This document shows, piece after piece, positions 35,784 to 44,790 of a DNA stretch of 64,000 nt. Position numbers and translations under genes: made by a program. Below the pieces are notes generated by a model that was given only the letters and a program-made list of their open reading frames with translations, had not been told where the DNA came from and did not search any database. Position 1 is the first letter of the stretch, and every line of letters starts with the position of its first letter. The DNA comes from Bacteroidales bacterium (GTDB lineage Bacteria > Bacteroidota > Bacteroidia > Bacteroidales > P3): positions 1 to 64,000 of the forward strand of contig JAFUGA010000037.1 of NCBI GenBank assembly GCA_017469625.1. Reading direction: 5' to 3'.

Positions 35784-37690
35784 TATTTGCTATTTATTAT
35801 TTTAAATTCTGTTCTTCTGTTTTGTTTTCTACCCTCCGGGGTCTTGTTATCTGCTATAGGAAATTGTTGTCCATATCCTTTACTTTGCAATCTTTCTGCT
35901 TTAACTCCCTTTTCTATCAACCATTGTTTTACACTATTAGCTCTTTTTTCAGATAAGGTTTGATTATAATCTTTGTTTCCCTCGTTATCTGTATGACCCG
36001 AAATCTCTATTTTTATATTTGGGTTATTATTCAATAGTTGCAAAAGTGTTTCTAATTCTGGTAGAGATGTTTCTAAAAGTTCAAAAGAGTTGGTTTGAAA
36101 GAATATGTTTTGCAAAACAACTACCGCACCCTCTTTTATAGAAGTAAGGTAAATATCTTTGTTGTAATATTTTTGCACTTCATCATTGGATATGGAAAAG
36201 TTTTCAGAACAGAACAAATAGCCTTCACTTTCCACACTTAAACCATAATCTGCATCTACAGGAATAGTCATAAGGTATGATGAATTGTATTTATTTGAAA
36301 CTGTTTGTGCAACAACTTTGTTTGTCTTTAAGTTTTTGATAACAAACTTTGCCTCTTTGTTTTCCGTTTTTCCATCATAGAAAACTTTTCCTTTCATACA
36401 GATAACTGCAGTAGGTCTTGCCTGTGGGTATAATTTAAAAGCATATAAATCTGTCTTACCCTCACCGTCTTCAAATCTATCTGAAGCATAGACAGCATAG
36501 GTTGCATCGGGTGAAACCACTAAACAAGTTTCATCTGAAGAAGTATTGATAGGATAACCTATATTTATAGGGTCTGAAAACTTGCCTTGATTGATACGGG
36601 AATAGAATATATCCATTCCTCCCATACCTTTATGACCATTAGACGAGAAATAAAGAGTTGTGTTTGATGGATGTATAAATGGTGAAATCTCATCTTCTTC
36701 GGTGTTTATCTTGCTTCCTAAATTTTTTGCAACAGTCCATGTCCCGTCATCTTTTAAATAAGTATAGTAAATATCGCTTTTACCATAACCACCCTTTCTA
36801 TTGGAAACAAAAAACAACGTTCTACCGTCTGAGGCTATAGACGGTTGAGAATCCCATGCAGAAGAATTGACGTTTGGTCCTAAATTCTTAGGTTTAGACC
36901 AAGTATTATCTCCCTCTTTCTTTGAAACGTAAATATCACACGAGCCAAAACCATCTTTCGCTCCGCAAATCGCATAATACATATATAGACCATCGGGACT
37001 TATAGTGCCAGCCCCTACATTTTCATCATTATTTGGAGGATACGGCATCTTTTGTTTAGGTAGCCAAACAAAGTTTTCCATTTGCGAAGTATCTCTTTTG
37101 CAAAAATAAAACTTCTCTTTATTGTTCTCTCTCTGAGTTATATACAATTGTTCATCTAATGTTAAAGTTGGTAAATATTGATAATTGGTATCATTTACAT
37201 TCTTCCCAAGATTGTAAGGAAGAAATTCTACAGGATTTTCTATACTTTTTTGTATAAAATCTATATTTTCTAATTCTTTTCTGCACTCTGCTATACGGTC
37301 TTTATACTTTGCATTCTTTTCATTTTGCACATAAAAATCAAAACATTTTTTTGCTTTGGTATAATTTGCCAATTGTTTATACATTTTACCCAAACGATAA
37401 TAGGAATTCAAATCGTGTTTAGGTGAAATCTCTATACCTTTTTCGTAAAAGATGATTGCTTTTTCGTAATCATCATTACTGCAATATATTTGCCCCAATG
37501 CAGAATACGCATCTGGAAAATCGGGGTACTTTTGTGTTATTTCCAACAGTGTTTCTACACATTTCTTTTCGTTACCTTTTCTACTATATTCGTAAGCCTT
37601 GTCCATCATTTGGTTTGCCTTATCATTATGCTGAGCAAACAAAGAGGCTGTAACACAAATATAAAATATAAAAATCAGTATCTTTTTCAT
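35783..37690 (-). CDS. TPR-PD40-OmpA outer-membrane/periplasmic protein, PorE-like
   Basis: 635 residues from ATG 37690 (signal peptide MKKILIFIFYICVTASLFAQ). Order: TPR helices (about 25-130), PD40/WD40-like beta-propeller repeats (about 170-430, with SPDG, PSIASDGRTLFFVSNRKGG and similar), a carboxypeptidase-regulatory-like beta domain (about 435-510), and an OmpA_C peptidoglycan-binding domain (about 535-630; ISGHTDNEGNKDYNQTLS). The layout matches PorE of the Porphyromonas T9SS, but no lipobox Cys follows the signal peptide. Many Bacteroidota have several such paralogues, so a T9SS role is only inferred. Confidence 0.85.
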   Translation of the reverse strand: MKKILIFIFYICVTASLFAQHNDKANQMMDKAYEYSRKGNEKKCVETLLEITQKYPDFPDAYSALGQIYCSNDDYEKAIIFYEKGIEISPKHDLNSYYRLGKMYKQLANYTKAKKCFDFYVQNEKNAKYKDRIAECRKELENIDFIQKSIENPVEFLPYNLGKNVNDTNYQYLPTLTLDEQLYITQRENNKEKFYFCKRDTSQMENFVWLPKQKMPYPPNNDENVGAGTISPDGLYMYYAICGAKDGFGSCDIYVSKKEGDNTWSKPKNLGPNVNSSAWDSQPSIASDGRTLFFVSNRKGGYGKSDIYYTYLKDDGTWTVAKNLGSKINTEEDEISPFIHPSNTTLYFSSNGHKGMGGMDIFYSRINQGKFSDPINIGYPINTSSDETCLVVSPDATYAVYASDRFEDGEGKTDLYAFKLYPQARPTAVICMKGKVFYDGKTENKEAKFVIKNLKTNKVVAQTVSNKYNSSYLMTIPVDADYGLSVESEGYLFCSENFSISNDEVQKYYNKDIYLTSIKEGAVVVLQNIFFQTNSFELLETSLPELETLLQLLNNNPNIKIEISGHTDNEGNKDYNQTLSEKRANSVKQWLIEKGVKAERLQSKGYGQQFPIADNKTPEGRKQNRRTEFKIINSK

Positions 37691-37696
37691 AATCTG

Positions 37697-37726
37697 CAAA
37701 GGTATAAAAAAAATATAATAGAACAA
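37697..37726 (-). promoter_or_regulatory. Promoter of the PorE-like/phoH pair, almost leaderless
   Basis: On the minus strand TTG (37726-37724), 19 bp, TACCTTTG (37704-37697). Only 6 nt separate the box from the ATG at 37690. Confidence 0.8.
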
Positions 37727-37775
37727 AACATAACTTTATTTTAAAGTATATTTCCTTTGTTTTAGATAAATTTAT

Positions 37776-37783
37776 TATCTTTG
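37776..37783 (+). promoter_or_regulatory. -7 box for the gene at 37811
   Basis: TATCTTTG, 27 nt before the ATG. A TTTG lies at 37756-37759 (16-bp spacer). Confidence 0.55.
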
Positions 37784-37810
37784 CAAACTGAGTTTAAAAA
37801 TAATAAAACA

Positions 37811-39397
37811 ATGAAAAAATTCTTTTTATATTTGACTACATTATTGTTTGGTCTTAATCTGTTTGCACAAATGGACGTTTCTTTTGGCAAAAGATTTTAT
37901 GATATAGCAGACGATTGCATGGACGTAAAATTTATAGCAGAAGATAATTCTGGCTTTTATTTTTACTATTGTATGAATGAATATCAGGGTGAAGGGGAAT
38001 TTGAATACAAATATTATTTAGCAAATACCGACACCGAAGGAAATATAGTAAAAATAGCAAAAATAGATTTTGGTTCTCCTAATTATAAAATAGAACAAAC
38101 ATGGAGAAACAACAATCTTATAGGATTTATTCTTTCTAAAACAAAACCAGACAAAGCAAAAGAATCTCGCCGTTCTACAAGAAGTAAAACCGCACCTAAG
38201 CAAACAGGTAATGAGAAATTATATGTTCAATACCTGCATTTAAAGGATATGCGTCTTATAGATAAACCTCAGATGTTTTTAAATTATTATTATGTTGTAG
38301 ATTCGGCACAAAAACCTTTCTTGTTTTCTTTCTCTGAAAACAAAACTAAGATGATATTCTGTTTGAAACGTGGAGATACAACAGGAACTTCTACCGAAAT
38401 AAAGGTGTATAACAATCAGATGGGTTTGCTTTGGTCAAAGAATTATTCATTGCCTCAAACAGATGGTATGCAATTGGAAATACAAGACGTAAATGTAAAT
38501 AACGATGGCGATAAAGCCCTATTGGCTATAAAAGCAAACGCTCAAGGAAAGAAAGTTGACCACAAAAACGATATTGCTTACCTTGTTTATTTCACACAAT
38601 TCCAAAAGAAAGAATATGCTTTGCAAATAGAAGAAGGTTGGGCTACTCAGATGAAATGTTGTTTCAATATGGAGGGTTCGCATATACTTGCTGGATATTA
38701 TGGCAACAGCAACGAAAAACCTTATCTTGCAAGTGGAACATTTGCATACACGTTTGACTCTCGCAGACTTCATCAAACCAATTTTTCAAAACAAGAGTTC
38801 AAAGAATACGAAACAGATGACATGGTAGCGAAAAACAACGATATGGCTTTACCAAGCAACTTTACTACATATGTAGAAGAATTGGTACCTATGGTTGGTG
38901 GCAATGTAGTAATGTTGGGCGAACAAAGATTTCAATCCCACATCATTCCACCAAAGAGAAGAGGTGAAAAATCTACAGGAGAAGAAGCTTCTTTTTACAG
39001 AGATTTAGTTCTAACAAATATAGACAAGACAGGATTTGTAACAGGCAACGCTTTTATAGCAAAACGTCAGAAAGAATTTAAAGGAAGCAACCAATACAAC
39101 GGTTATATAGCCACACGAGATAGATATGGAATGTACATAATGTTTAACGACCATATAGCAAACTATAAAAACGGTAAGTATTCTCCTACAAGACAGTACA
39201 ATTCTGACAAACTTAGAACACAAATCAACTTTGTACAAGTTTACTCAGATGGTTCTTATAATTGGCAACAAGTTTTGAGAACCCATGATATGAAGATGCC
39301 TTTGTATAAAACTTTATTCCTAACCAATACTAAGAATATATTGTTTATGTGTCATTGGGAAGACAACAACATTATAGGCAAGTTTCAAACAAGGTAG
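37811..39397 (+). CDS. Large secreted protein of unknown function
   Basis: 528 residues from ATG 37811 with a signal peptide (MKKFFLYLTTLLFGLNLFAQ). The mature chain is rich in beta-strand-like segments (FYFYYCMNEYQGEGEFEYKYYL, NIIGKFQTR at the end), without T9SS C-terminal domain, lipobox or long helix. It resembles beta-propeller-like Bacteroidales proteins only in general character. The 3' end overlaps the convergent dihydrouridine synthase gene by 26 bp. Confidence 0.7.
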   Translation: MKKFFLYLTTLLFGLNLFAQMDVSFGKRFYDIADDCMDVKFIAEDNSGFYFYYCMNEYQGEGEFEYKYYLANTDTEGNIVKIAKIDFGSPNYKIEQTWRNNNLIGFILSKTKPDKAKESRRSTRSKTAPKQTGNEKLYVQYLHLKDMRLIDKPQMFLNYYYVVDSAQKPFLFSFSENKTKMIFCLKRGDTTGTSTEIKVYNNQMGLLWSKNYSLPQTDGMQLEIQDVNVNNDGDKALLAIKANAQGKKVDHKNDIAYLVYFTQFQKKEYALQIEEGWATQMKCCFNMEGSHILAGYYGNSNEKPYLASGTFAYTFDSRRLHQTNFSKQEFKEYETDDMVAKNNDMALPSNFTTYVEELVPMVGGNVVMLGEQRFQSHIIPPKRRGEKSTGEEASFYRDLVLTNIDKTGFVTGNAFIAKRQKEFKGSNQYNGYIATRDRYGMYIMFNDHIANYKNGKYSPTRQYNSDKLRTQINFVQVYSDGSYNWQQVLRTHDMKMPLYKTLFLTNTKNILFMCHWEDNNIIGKFQTR

Positions 39398-40379
39398 TGA
39401 TTTCTGATAAACTTTTACTGTGAGTAAAAGGAGTAGAATCAAGGTTTAATCCTTGACAAATATATTTTGAAAATTCTTTCATTTTATTTAGAACAATAGT
39501 TTCGTTTTCTCTTCTTAATGAGGAAACGAAATTATTTTTTATCTCTTTAATAAATGGTTTTAATACGAGATTCTTATCAAAGTTTATCCCTCTTATTTCT
39601 CCTGCAAGAAAAGGATTTCTTAGCAATCCTCTACCTAACATCCAATTTTTTATATAAGGAAATCTTGTTTTCAAAGTAGTAAAATCTTCTTTTGAAAATA
39701 TATCTCCATTATATATTATTGTATGTTTTAGTTTCTTTGTTAAAAATTCAAATTTCTCTATATCTACACTTCCCTCATAAAAATCTATAGCCCTTCTTGC
39801 GTGTATGCAGACACTCTTTAAAGGATAGGAGTTTATCATAGGTAGCATTCTTTCAAAGTCTGTATCATTCTTAACACCTGTTCTTACTTTTATAGATAAA
39901 GAAAGATGTGTTTGTTCCAATACCCCTTTTATTATCTGTTCTACTTTTTTTTCATCCGTAAGCAAACCTGCACCTCTTTGCCTTGAAACTATATCTCTTT
40001 TAGGGCAACCCATATTAAGATTTACTTCTTTATAGCCAAACTGTTCCATTATTTTACAAGTTTGTACTATGTTCTCAACATTGTTTCCTATTATTTGAGG
40101 AACAAGTGGCAAAGAGTTGATATTGTTTTCCTTTCTTATATCATCAAAAAGAATGCTCTTTTCATCTACAGGAGTAGACGAAACAGATATAAACGGAGAT
40201 ACTGCATAATCTACTGTAGAGGAAAAAAACTTTTCAAAGGCTTTTCTATAAAATGAATTAGTAAGGTTTTGCATAGGGGCTAAAATCAACTTATCCTCTT
40301 GTGAAAACAAAGAATAATTGAATACAACCGTTTTGTTGTAGTTCAAACTTTCGGTAGGTATAAGTCTTATCAAGCCCAT
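39372..40379 (-). CDS. tRNA-dihydrouridine synthase
   Basis: 335 residues of the FMN-dependent Dus family, which reduces uridine in tRNA D-loops. The signature LILAPMQNLTNSFYRKAF (usually APM.GVTD) is near residue 35. The catalytic Cys is in NMGCPKRDIVSRQRGAGLL near 125, IKVRTG follows near 163, and CIHARRA and IIYNGDI are FMN/substrate segments. Which of DusA/B/C it matches is unclear. It lies 6 bp after the DUF2461 gene. Confidence 0.92.
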   Translation of the reverse strand: MGLIRLIPTESLNYNKTVVFNYSLFSQEDKLILAPMQNLTNSFYRKAFEKFFSSTVDYAVSPFISVSSTPVDEKSILFDDIRKENNINSLPLVPQIIGNNVENIVQTCKIMEQFGYKEVNLNMGCPKRDIVSRQRGAGLLTDEKKVEQIIKGVLEQTHLSLSIKVRTGVKNDTDFERMLPMINSYPLKSVCIHARRAIDFYEGSVDIEKFEFLTKKLKHTIIYNGDIFSKEDFTTLKTRFPYIKNWMLGRGLLRNPFLAGEIRGINFDKNLVLKPFIKEIKNNFVSSLRRENETIVLNKMKEFSKYICQGLNLDSTPFTHSKSLSEITTLFETCL

Positions 40380-40385
40380 ATTCTT

Positions 40386-41057
40386 CTAATAATTACCACT
40401 GAAAGATATAGCACTGTTTAACATATTTACCCAATTGTATGACAAACGCATATCTTTAACAACGTTTTTTATAAAGTCTTTATCTTCCAAATATGCTTTA
40501 TCCAAATTCTTACAAAGCAAAAAAGATTTCATTCTTATCAAATCATCGCAAGAACTTTCTGGAAAACCTTTTGGTCGTGTTTTCAATTGATTTTCTTTAT
40601 ACAAATGAAAGCCTTTTGTTTCTTTGATTGCTTTTCTGTATGCTTTCTCATTGTTGAATATATCTTCTCTTATAAGTTGCAACATATCTTTATCGGGCAT
40701 AAAACAACCGTTTGCTATCTGACTTCCTCCTGTATTATCTTCCCATTCTGGTTCTATATGCAAATAATATCCTGCTTCCCAAGATTTTTTTCCACCAGGA
40801 CAAATATATACTCCGAAATGTGTTTTGTATGGTGATTTATCATTGGAAAATCTCACATCTCTGTAAAATCTATATGTGCAGTCCTTAAGTTGCAAGTGTC
40901 TTACACTTTTATCAAACTTACCTACCTCAAAAAGAATTTCAGTAGCAATAGCGTTGAACTTCTTTTGAGCATTATCATACAAATCTTTATGCGAATGAAA
41001 CCACTCTCTGTTGTTGTTATATCTAACTTGTGTAAGAAAATCTAATATTTCGTTCAT
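40386..41057 (-). CDS. DUF2461 (TIGR02453) family protein
   Basis: 223 residues with the family features LTQVRYNNNREWFHSHK near the N-terminus, YRFYRDVRFSNDKSPYKTHFG near 65, and YLHIEPE near 100. The family is widespread in bacteria and fungi but its biochemical role is unknown. It precedes the dihydrouridine synthase by 6 bp; the two probably share a transcript. Confidence 0.9.
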   Translation of the reverse strand: MNEILDFLTQVRYNNNREWFHSHKDLYDNAQKKFNAIATEILFEVGKFDKSVRHLQLKDCTYRFYRDVRFSNDKSPYKTHFGVYICPGGKKSWEAGYYLHIEPEWEDNTGGSQIANGCFMPDKDMLQLIREDIFNNEKAYRKAIKETKGFHLYKENQLKTRPKGFPESSCDDLIRMKSFLLCKNLDKAYLEDKDFIKNVVKDMRLSYNWVNMLNSAISFSGNY

Positions 41058-41079
41058 CTTATAAACAGTTTTTGCGGTG

Positions 41080-41108
41080 CAAAATTACAAAAAACAATAA
41101 TACAACAA
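41080..41108 (-). promoter_or_regulatory. Promoter of DUF2461-dus
   Basis: On the minus strand TTG (41108-41106), 18 bp, TAATTTTG (41087-41080), 22 nt before the ATG. Confidence 0.7.
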
Positions 41109-41171
41109 AATATCCATAGGTAAAATAGAACACTTTTTTACTTTTCTTATGGTAATATCAGAAATTATTTA

Positions 41172-41179
41172 TATCTTTG
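41172..41179 (+). promoter_or_regulatory. -7 box of the AraC-type regulator gene
   Basis: TATCTTTG, 24 nt before the ATG at 41204. Confidence 0.55.
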
Positions 41180-41203
41180 CAAAAACTAAACATTAAATGA
41201 ATT

Positions 41204-42097
41204 ATGAAAGATATTGAAAAAGTAAATATCAACGAAATAAAGAAATCTAAAATCGTTGATTACGTTGATGGTGATATATTTATGATAAAGAATATTCCTA
41301 CTTTCTCAAAGAAGAATAAGGTGTTCAATTTTGATTTCATCGCCATAATAGTTTGTTACTCAGGTTACATAAAAGGAGAGTTGAATTCTGTTCCATACAA
41401 GTTGGAAGCAGGAGATATTCTTATGTGTAAACCAAACTCTACTGTTTTCACAACCGAAAAAAGTAAGGATGCAAAAGTAGGTTTGCTTGGTTTCTCTTTC
41501 CAAACTTTAGATGCAAGTCTATACAGTGCTAAAGACCTATGGGAGTTGGAACTTTACATAACCACACACCCCTTTTTGCACATGAAAAACATTGAAGACA
41601 GAAAACTATTCGCTATTTACGAAAAATTAGTCTATCATAAAAGCCAATATCATTCAAACAAATTTCACAAAGAAATTATTAGATGTCTGTTGTACTGTGT
41701 TTTGTTTGAACTGTTATCCATCATAAGCCAGCAAGAAGACGTTCACCAAATAACTATTACAAACATAAGTCAATCTGAAATAATTTTTAGAAAATTTATA
41801 CAAAAACTTATGTTGGAAGATGGTAGAATACACTCTGTAAAAGAGGTAGCCAGCGCCCTGAATATAACACCTAAATATCTATCTTCTATAGTTAAAAGTA
41901 TTAGTGGTAAAACCGCTATGATGTGGATACATGAATATATGGTAAAAAGTATAGAGAAACATCTGAAATATACTACTATGTCCATAAAAGAAGTGGCTAT
42001 AAGTCTAAACTTTGAAAACCTTTCTTTCTTTGGCAAATTCACAAAAAATCATTTAGGTTGTTCTCCTAAGGAATACAGAAAAAAAGTTTCTGAATAA
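41204..42097 (+). CDS. AraC/XylS-family transcriptional regulator
   Basis: 297 residues. The N-terminal half is a cupin-like sensor domain (FIAIIVCYSGYIKGELNSV, LEAGDILMCKPNS). The C-terminal about 100 residues form the double HTH (VKEVASALNITPKYLSSIVKSISGK ... MSIKEVAISLNFENLSFFGKFTKNHLGCSPKEYRK). This matches AraC regulators of Bacteroidota that respond to small molecules. The effector and targets are unknown, and no catabolic operon lies beside it. Confidence 0.92.
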   Translation: MKDIEKVNINEIKKSKIVDYVDGDIFMIKNIPTFSKKNKVFNFDFIAIIVCYSGYIKGELNSVPYKLEAGDILMCKPNSTVFTTEKSKDAKVGLLGFSFQTLDASLYSAKDLWELELYITTHPFLHMKNIEDRKLFAIYEKLVYHKSQYHSNKFHKEIIRCLLYCVLFELLSIISQQEDVHQITITNISQSEIIFRKFIQKLMLEDGRIHSVKEVASALNITPKYLSSIVKSISGKTAMMWIHEYMVKSIEKHLKYTTMSIKEVAISLNFENLSFFGKFTKNHLGCSPKEYRKKVSE

Positions 42098-42114
42098 AGA
42101 GGTTTTACTCTTTC

Positions 42115-42825
42115 TTATGGTCTTTCAAATCTAAGACCTAAAGAAAGAGTAAACATTTCTTTGAATTTCATCTTACGATTAACGGCTATGTGTCTTAATC
42201 TGTAATCGTCTGTACTTAGTTCGCTAAAATAGGTAACCCTTCTTAAAGGAAGGATTTTGTTTTGCGAAAAAATATGAGAAATTTGTTGTCCTACAAAAAT
42301 ATTCCATCGTGTATTTGTAGAAAAATGATAATATTTCTTTGGATAGTCTTGCGATTGGTAAGTCCAAAATTCGTGTCCGAAGACCGTACTTGTATAAAAT
42401 CCTGTATAGAAAGGAGTGTATGATATTTTTTCTCCGTCAAGAAATTTGTATGGAATATAGTTAAACTTGAAAGTAAGTGTCATTTTAGGACTATCCGATG
42501 AAAACTTAGGAATATATCCCAAAAGAAAACCTGTTTCAAACTGTCTTTTCTTGCCCCAATCCCAAGCAGGACCAAAAGAAAACATACCCATATTTCCAGC
42601 ATAATGCACCCAAAGTTGTTCTGGTCTTATACCTTGATAGTAGTTTCTTTGCCTATCCTCCTGTTTTATCATCGCAACTTTTTTATTAAACAAATTCCTT
42701 ACAGTATCTATCTTCATAGTAGAATTACCTATAACTATCATAGTATCATTTCCCTGTTGTGAAAAAGAATGCAAAGGGAACACAACAACAAACATTAAAA
42801 TAAGTCTAAAAATATATCGCTTCAT
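42115..42825 (-). CDS. Outer-membrane-like protein of unknown function
   Basis: 236 residues with signal peptide MKRYIFRLILMFVVVFPLHSFSQ. The mature part has many aromatic beta-strand-like segments (FETGFLLGYIPKF, LTFKFNYIPYKF, YTPFYTGFYTSTVFG) and ends in FTLSLGLRFERP, compatible with a small barrel. No family is recognised. Its start overlaps the upstream phosphoesterase gene by 20 bp, so the two are co-translated. Confidence 0.75.
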   Translation of the reverse strand: MKRYIFRLILMFVVVFPLHSFSQQGNDTMIVIGNSTMKIDTVRNLFNKKVAMIKQEDRQRNYYQGIRPEQLWVHYAGNMGMFSFGPAWDWGKKRQFETGFLLGYIPKFSSDSPKMTLTFKFNYIPYKFLDGEKISYTPFYTGFYTSTVFGHEFWTYQSQDYPKKYYHFSTNTRWNIFVGQQISHIFSQNKILPLRRVTYFSELSTDDYRLRHIAVNRKMKFKEMFTLSLGLRFERP

Positions 42826-43639
42826 AGGTGTAATTATTTTTAGTTATAGTCATAAGGTTATATTGTTTTCTTCTCATACAATCTGTTATGTAATAGATTA
42901 TTCCATCTGAAAACACATCTTTTTCAGCCAAATGATGTTCATGTGCTGCCGTGCAGAAGAGTATTCCTTTAAAGGATTTAACATAAGAATGGAACACCTC
43001 ATCAAGATTATTGTTAAACTCAGGATTATGTGGTGGTATATGCATACAAACTACCGTATTTGTATAAAGAGAAGTATCTTTTACCACCTCATGCTTCATA
43101 AACGAAAGATTTGGAACAGAATCCGTATTCAGAAACTCCATAGCATTGGTATTCAGACATACGAATTTTATACCTGCTGCTATAAAAGAGAAGTTTGGAT
43201 TGCCAAACAGTTTTTTATAAACATGAAATCCCGTTCCAAGACAATCATGGTTGCCTAAAAGAACTACATACGGACAATTAAGTCTCTCAAGTATATCTCT
43301 TTGATACAGATACTCGTTTGTTGTGCCAAAATCTGAAATATCCCCCAAATGCACAACAAAATCTACATCTTTCCTTTTGTTTATTTCATCTACAAAATCG
43401 TTTGTAGCATCGTACCTACCTTGAGTATCGCCACAGAAAACCACCCTTATGGTATCTTTGTTTCTACACTTGTTTTCTATCTTTTTTATATTCTCTGCAT
43501 TTATGTTTGTCTTGCCTGTAACTACCGCATCATAAGGACTGTAATCAAACATATCATTGCACCCCATGAACACAAAGACACAAGAAACAAACATAAGGTT
43601 TCTAAGTAGGAAATATACCTTATACCCTATCTTTTTCAT
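42806..43639 (-). CDS. Metallophosphoesterase lipoprotein
   Basis: 277 residues from ATG 43639 (an ATG at 43645 is equally possible). The signal peptide ends in the lipobox FMGC, lipidated Cys27. The calcineurin-like core shows FCGDTQGRYD, HLGDISDFG, LLGNHD, CMHIPPHN and AAHEHH, giving the full set of dimetal ligands. It would act on a phosphoester in the periplasm or outside the outer membrane. It overlaps the outer-membrane-like gene, and the pair may form one envelope unit. Confidence 0.87.
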   Translation of the reverse strand: MKKIGYKVYFLLRNLMFVSCVFVFMGCNDMFDYSPYDAVVTGKTNINAENIKKIENKCRNKDTIRVVFCGDTQGRYDATNDFVDEINKRKDVDFVVHLGDISDFGTTNEYLYQRDILERLNCPYVVLLGNHDCLGTGFHVYKKLFGNPNFSFIAAGIKFVCLNTNAMEFLNTDSVPNLSFMKHEVVKDTSLYTNTVVCMHIPPHNPEFNNNLDEVFHSYVKSFKGILFCTAAHEHHLAEKDVFSDGIIYYITDCMRRKQYNLMTITKNNYTYEAIYF

Positions 43640-43910
43640 AATCATTTTTGTTTTTTCTTTGAAACGATTAGAAGCCTTTTTTATTTTCAAATGTTCTCTT
43701 ATAGACCTTTTTATGCGAATAATAAAACAAAATCTACATTTTTTTTCTTACACTATTACAATACTTTAATAGAAAAATAGAAGAAATATTACGAATTTTA
43801 TAAAATATACAAAACGTTTTTCCATTATAAAGTATATAATTTTTATTTGTTAAATAAATTTCAATAAAATTGATTATAAAAAAAAATTAAATAAATAAGA
43901 AAAAAAAATT

Positions 43911-44530
43911 ATGAAAAGACTAATTTTAACAGCATTTTTGCTTTTAGGTTTTTCTGCTTTCGCACAGGAGAAAGGTGGTTCTTTTGTTTTAAGATTAACG
44001 GAGGTTTAATAGATTTTTATAATCATTCTGGTATAACAGAGTTAAACTATTCTATGGACAAAAACTCTGGAACTTTTACCAACTTAACATTTGGATATGC
44101 AAAGAATAATACCGTTTTGGTGGTGATTTATTTATAGCAATTGCGAACATAAAATCTTCAAGTTTGGAAGAAAAAGCTATGCTTTACGGTATAGGTTTCA
44201 ATGTCCAACGTTTTTACAATCTTAATAGTTATTTCCGTTTGGGGACAGACGCAAGTCTGGGTCTACTTTTGCAAAACAGCAATATATCTACCAACTGTAG
44301 AATACAAAACAGAAGATTATAACACCAGATTAGGAATATTTTGTAAGGTTGGTTTGCAAGGTGAGTACAAACTCACAAACTATCTTTCTTTATTGTTGAG
44401 CGATGGTTTTCTTTTCGGCACTTTAAACGAAAAGGATTTACCTGATGCATCTTTAAACATATATAAAGCCAAACGTATTCAACCTATATATTCCAACTAT
44501 TTCTCTATAGGATTGAAATTTTCTTTTTAA
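43911..44530 (+). pseudogene. Outer-membrane beta-barrel gene broken by three frameshifts
   Basis: ATG at 43911 gives signal peptide MKRLILTAFLLLGFSAFAQ and then stops at codon 33. The barrel sequence continues in three other readings: FKINGGLIDFYNH... to about 44095, then GGDLFIAIANIKSS... GIGFNVQRFYNLNSYFRLG to about 44290, then VEYKTEDYNTRLGIFCKVGLQGEYKL... to the TAA at 44530 (YFSIGLKFSF). The first two breaks fit loss of one T from a T5 run (GTTTTAAG, GTTTTGG); the third falls in an AT dinucleotide tract near 44282. A terminator follows. Confidence 0.85.
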
Positions 44531-44573
44531 GATTTTTTTTGTTATTATCATTTTTTTCATTTTTAATTTCTTC

Positions 44574-44613
44574 AAAGAATGTGTTTTCCTTAGGACACAT
44601 TCTTTATTTTTTT
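44574..44613 (+). terminator. Terminator after the barrel pseudogene
   Basis: 11-bp stem AAAGAATGTGT (44574-44584) with ACACATTCTTT (44595-44605), then ATTTTTTTT. Confidence 0.85.
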
Positions 44614-44623
44614 TCACTCTAAT

Positions 44624-44770
44624 AAAACAAAGTTTTATTTTTCTAAAACAAAGAAAGAGAATTCTAAAACAAAGAGATAGATTTCTAAAACTTTGTTTCG
44701 TGAAATTAAAACAAAGTTCTACGAAATTAAAACAAAGAGATGGAAAATTAAAACAAAGTTTCGTAGAAAT
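44624..44770 (+). repeat. 21-bp module array, locus 7 (7 units)
   Basis: Units start at 44624, 44645, 44666, 44687, 44708, 44729 and 44750. The unit at 44687 has the inverted core; AACTTTGTTT there pairs with AAACAAAGTT of the next unit (10-bp stem). Confidence 0.92.
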
Positions 44771-44790
44771 AGAGTAAAGAAAGGTTTTGT

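Noticed and set aside
43691-43910. Possible small RNA or tRNA in the AT-rich spacer before the barrel pseudogene
   Set aside because: No stem-loop, tRNA arm or promoter box could be identified; it appears to be plain AT-rich spacer.
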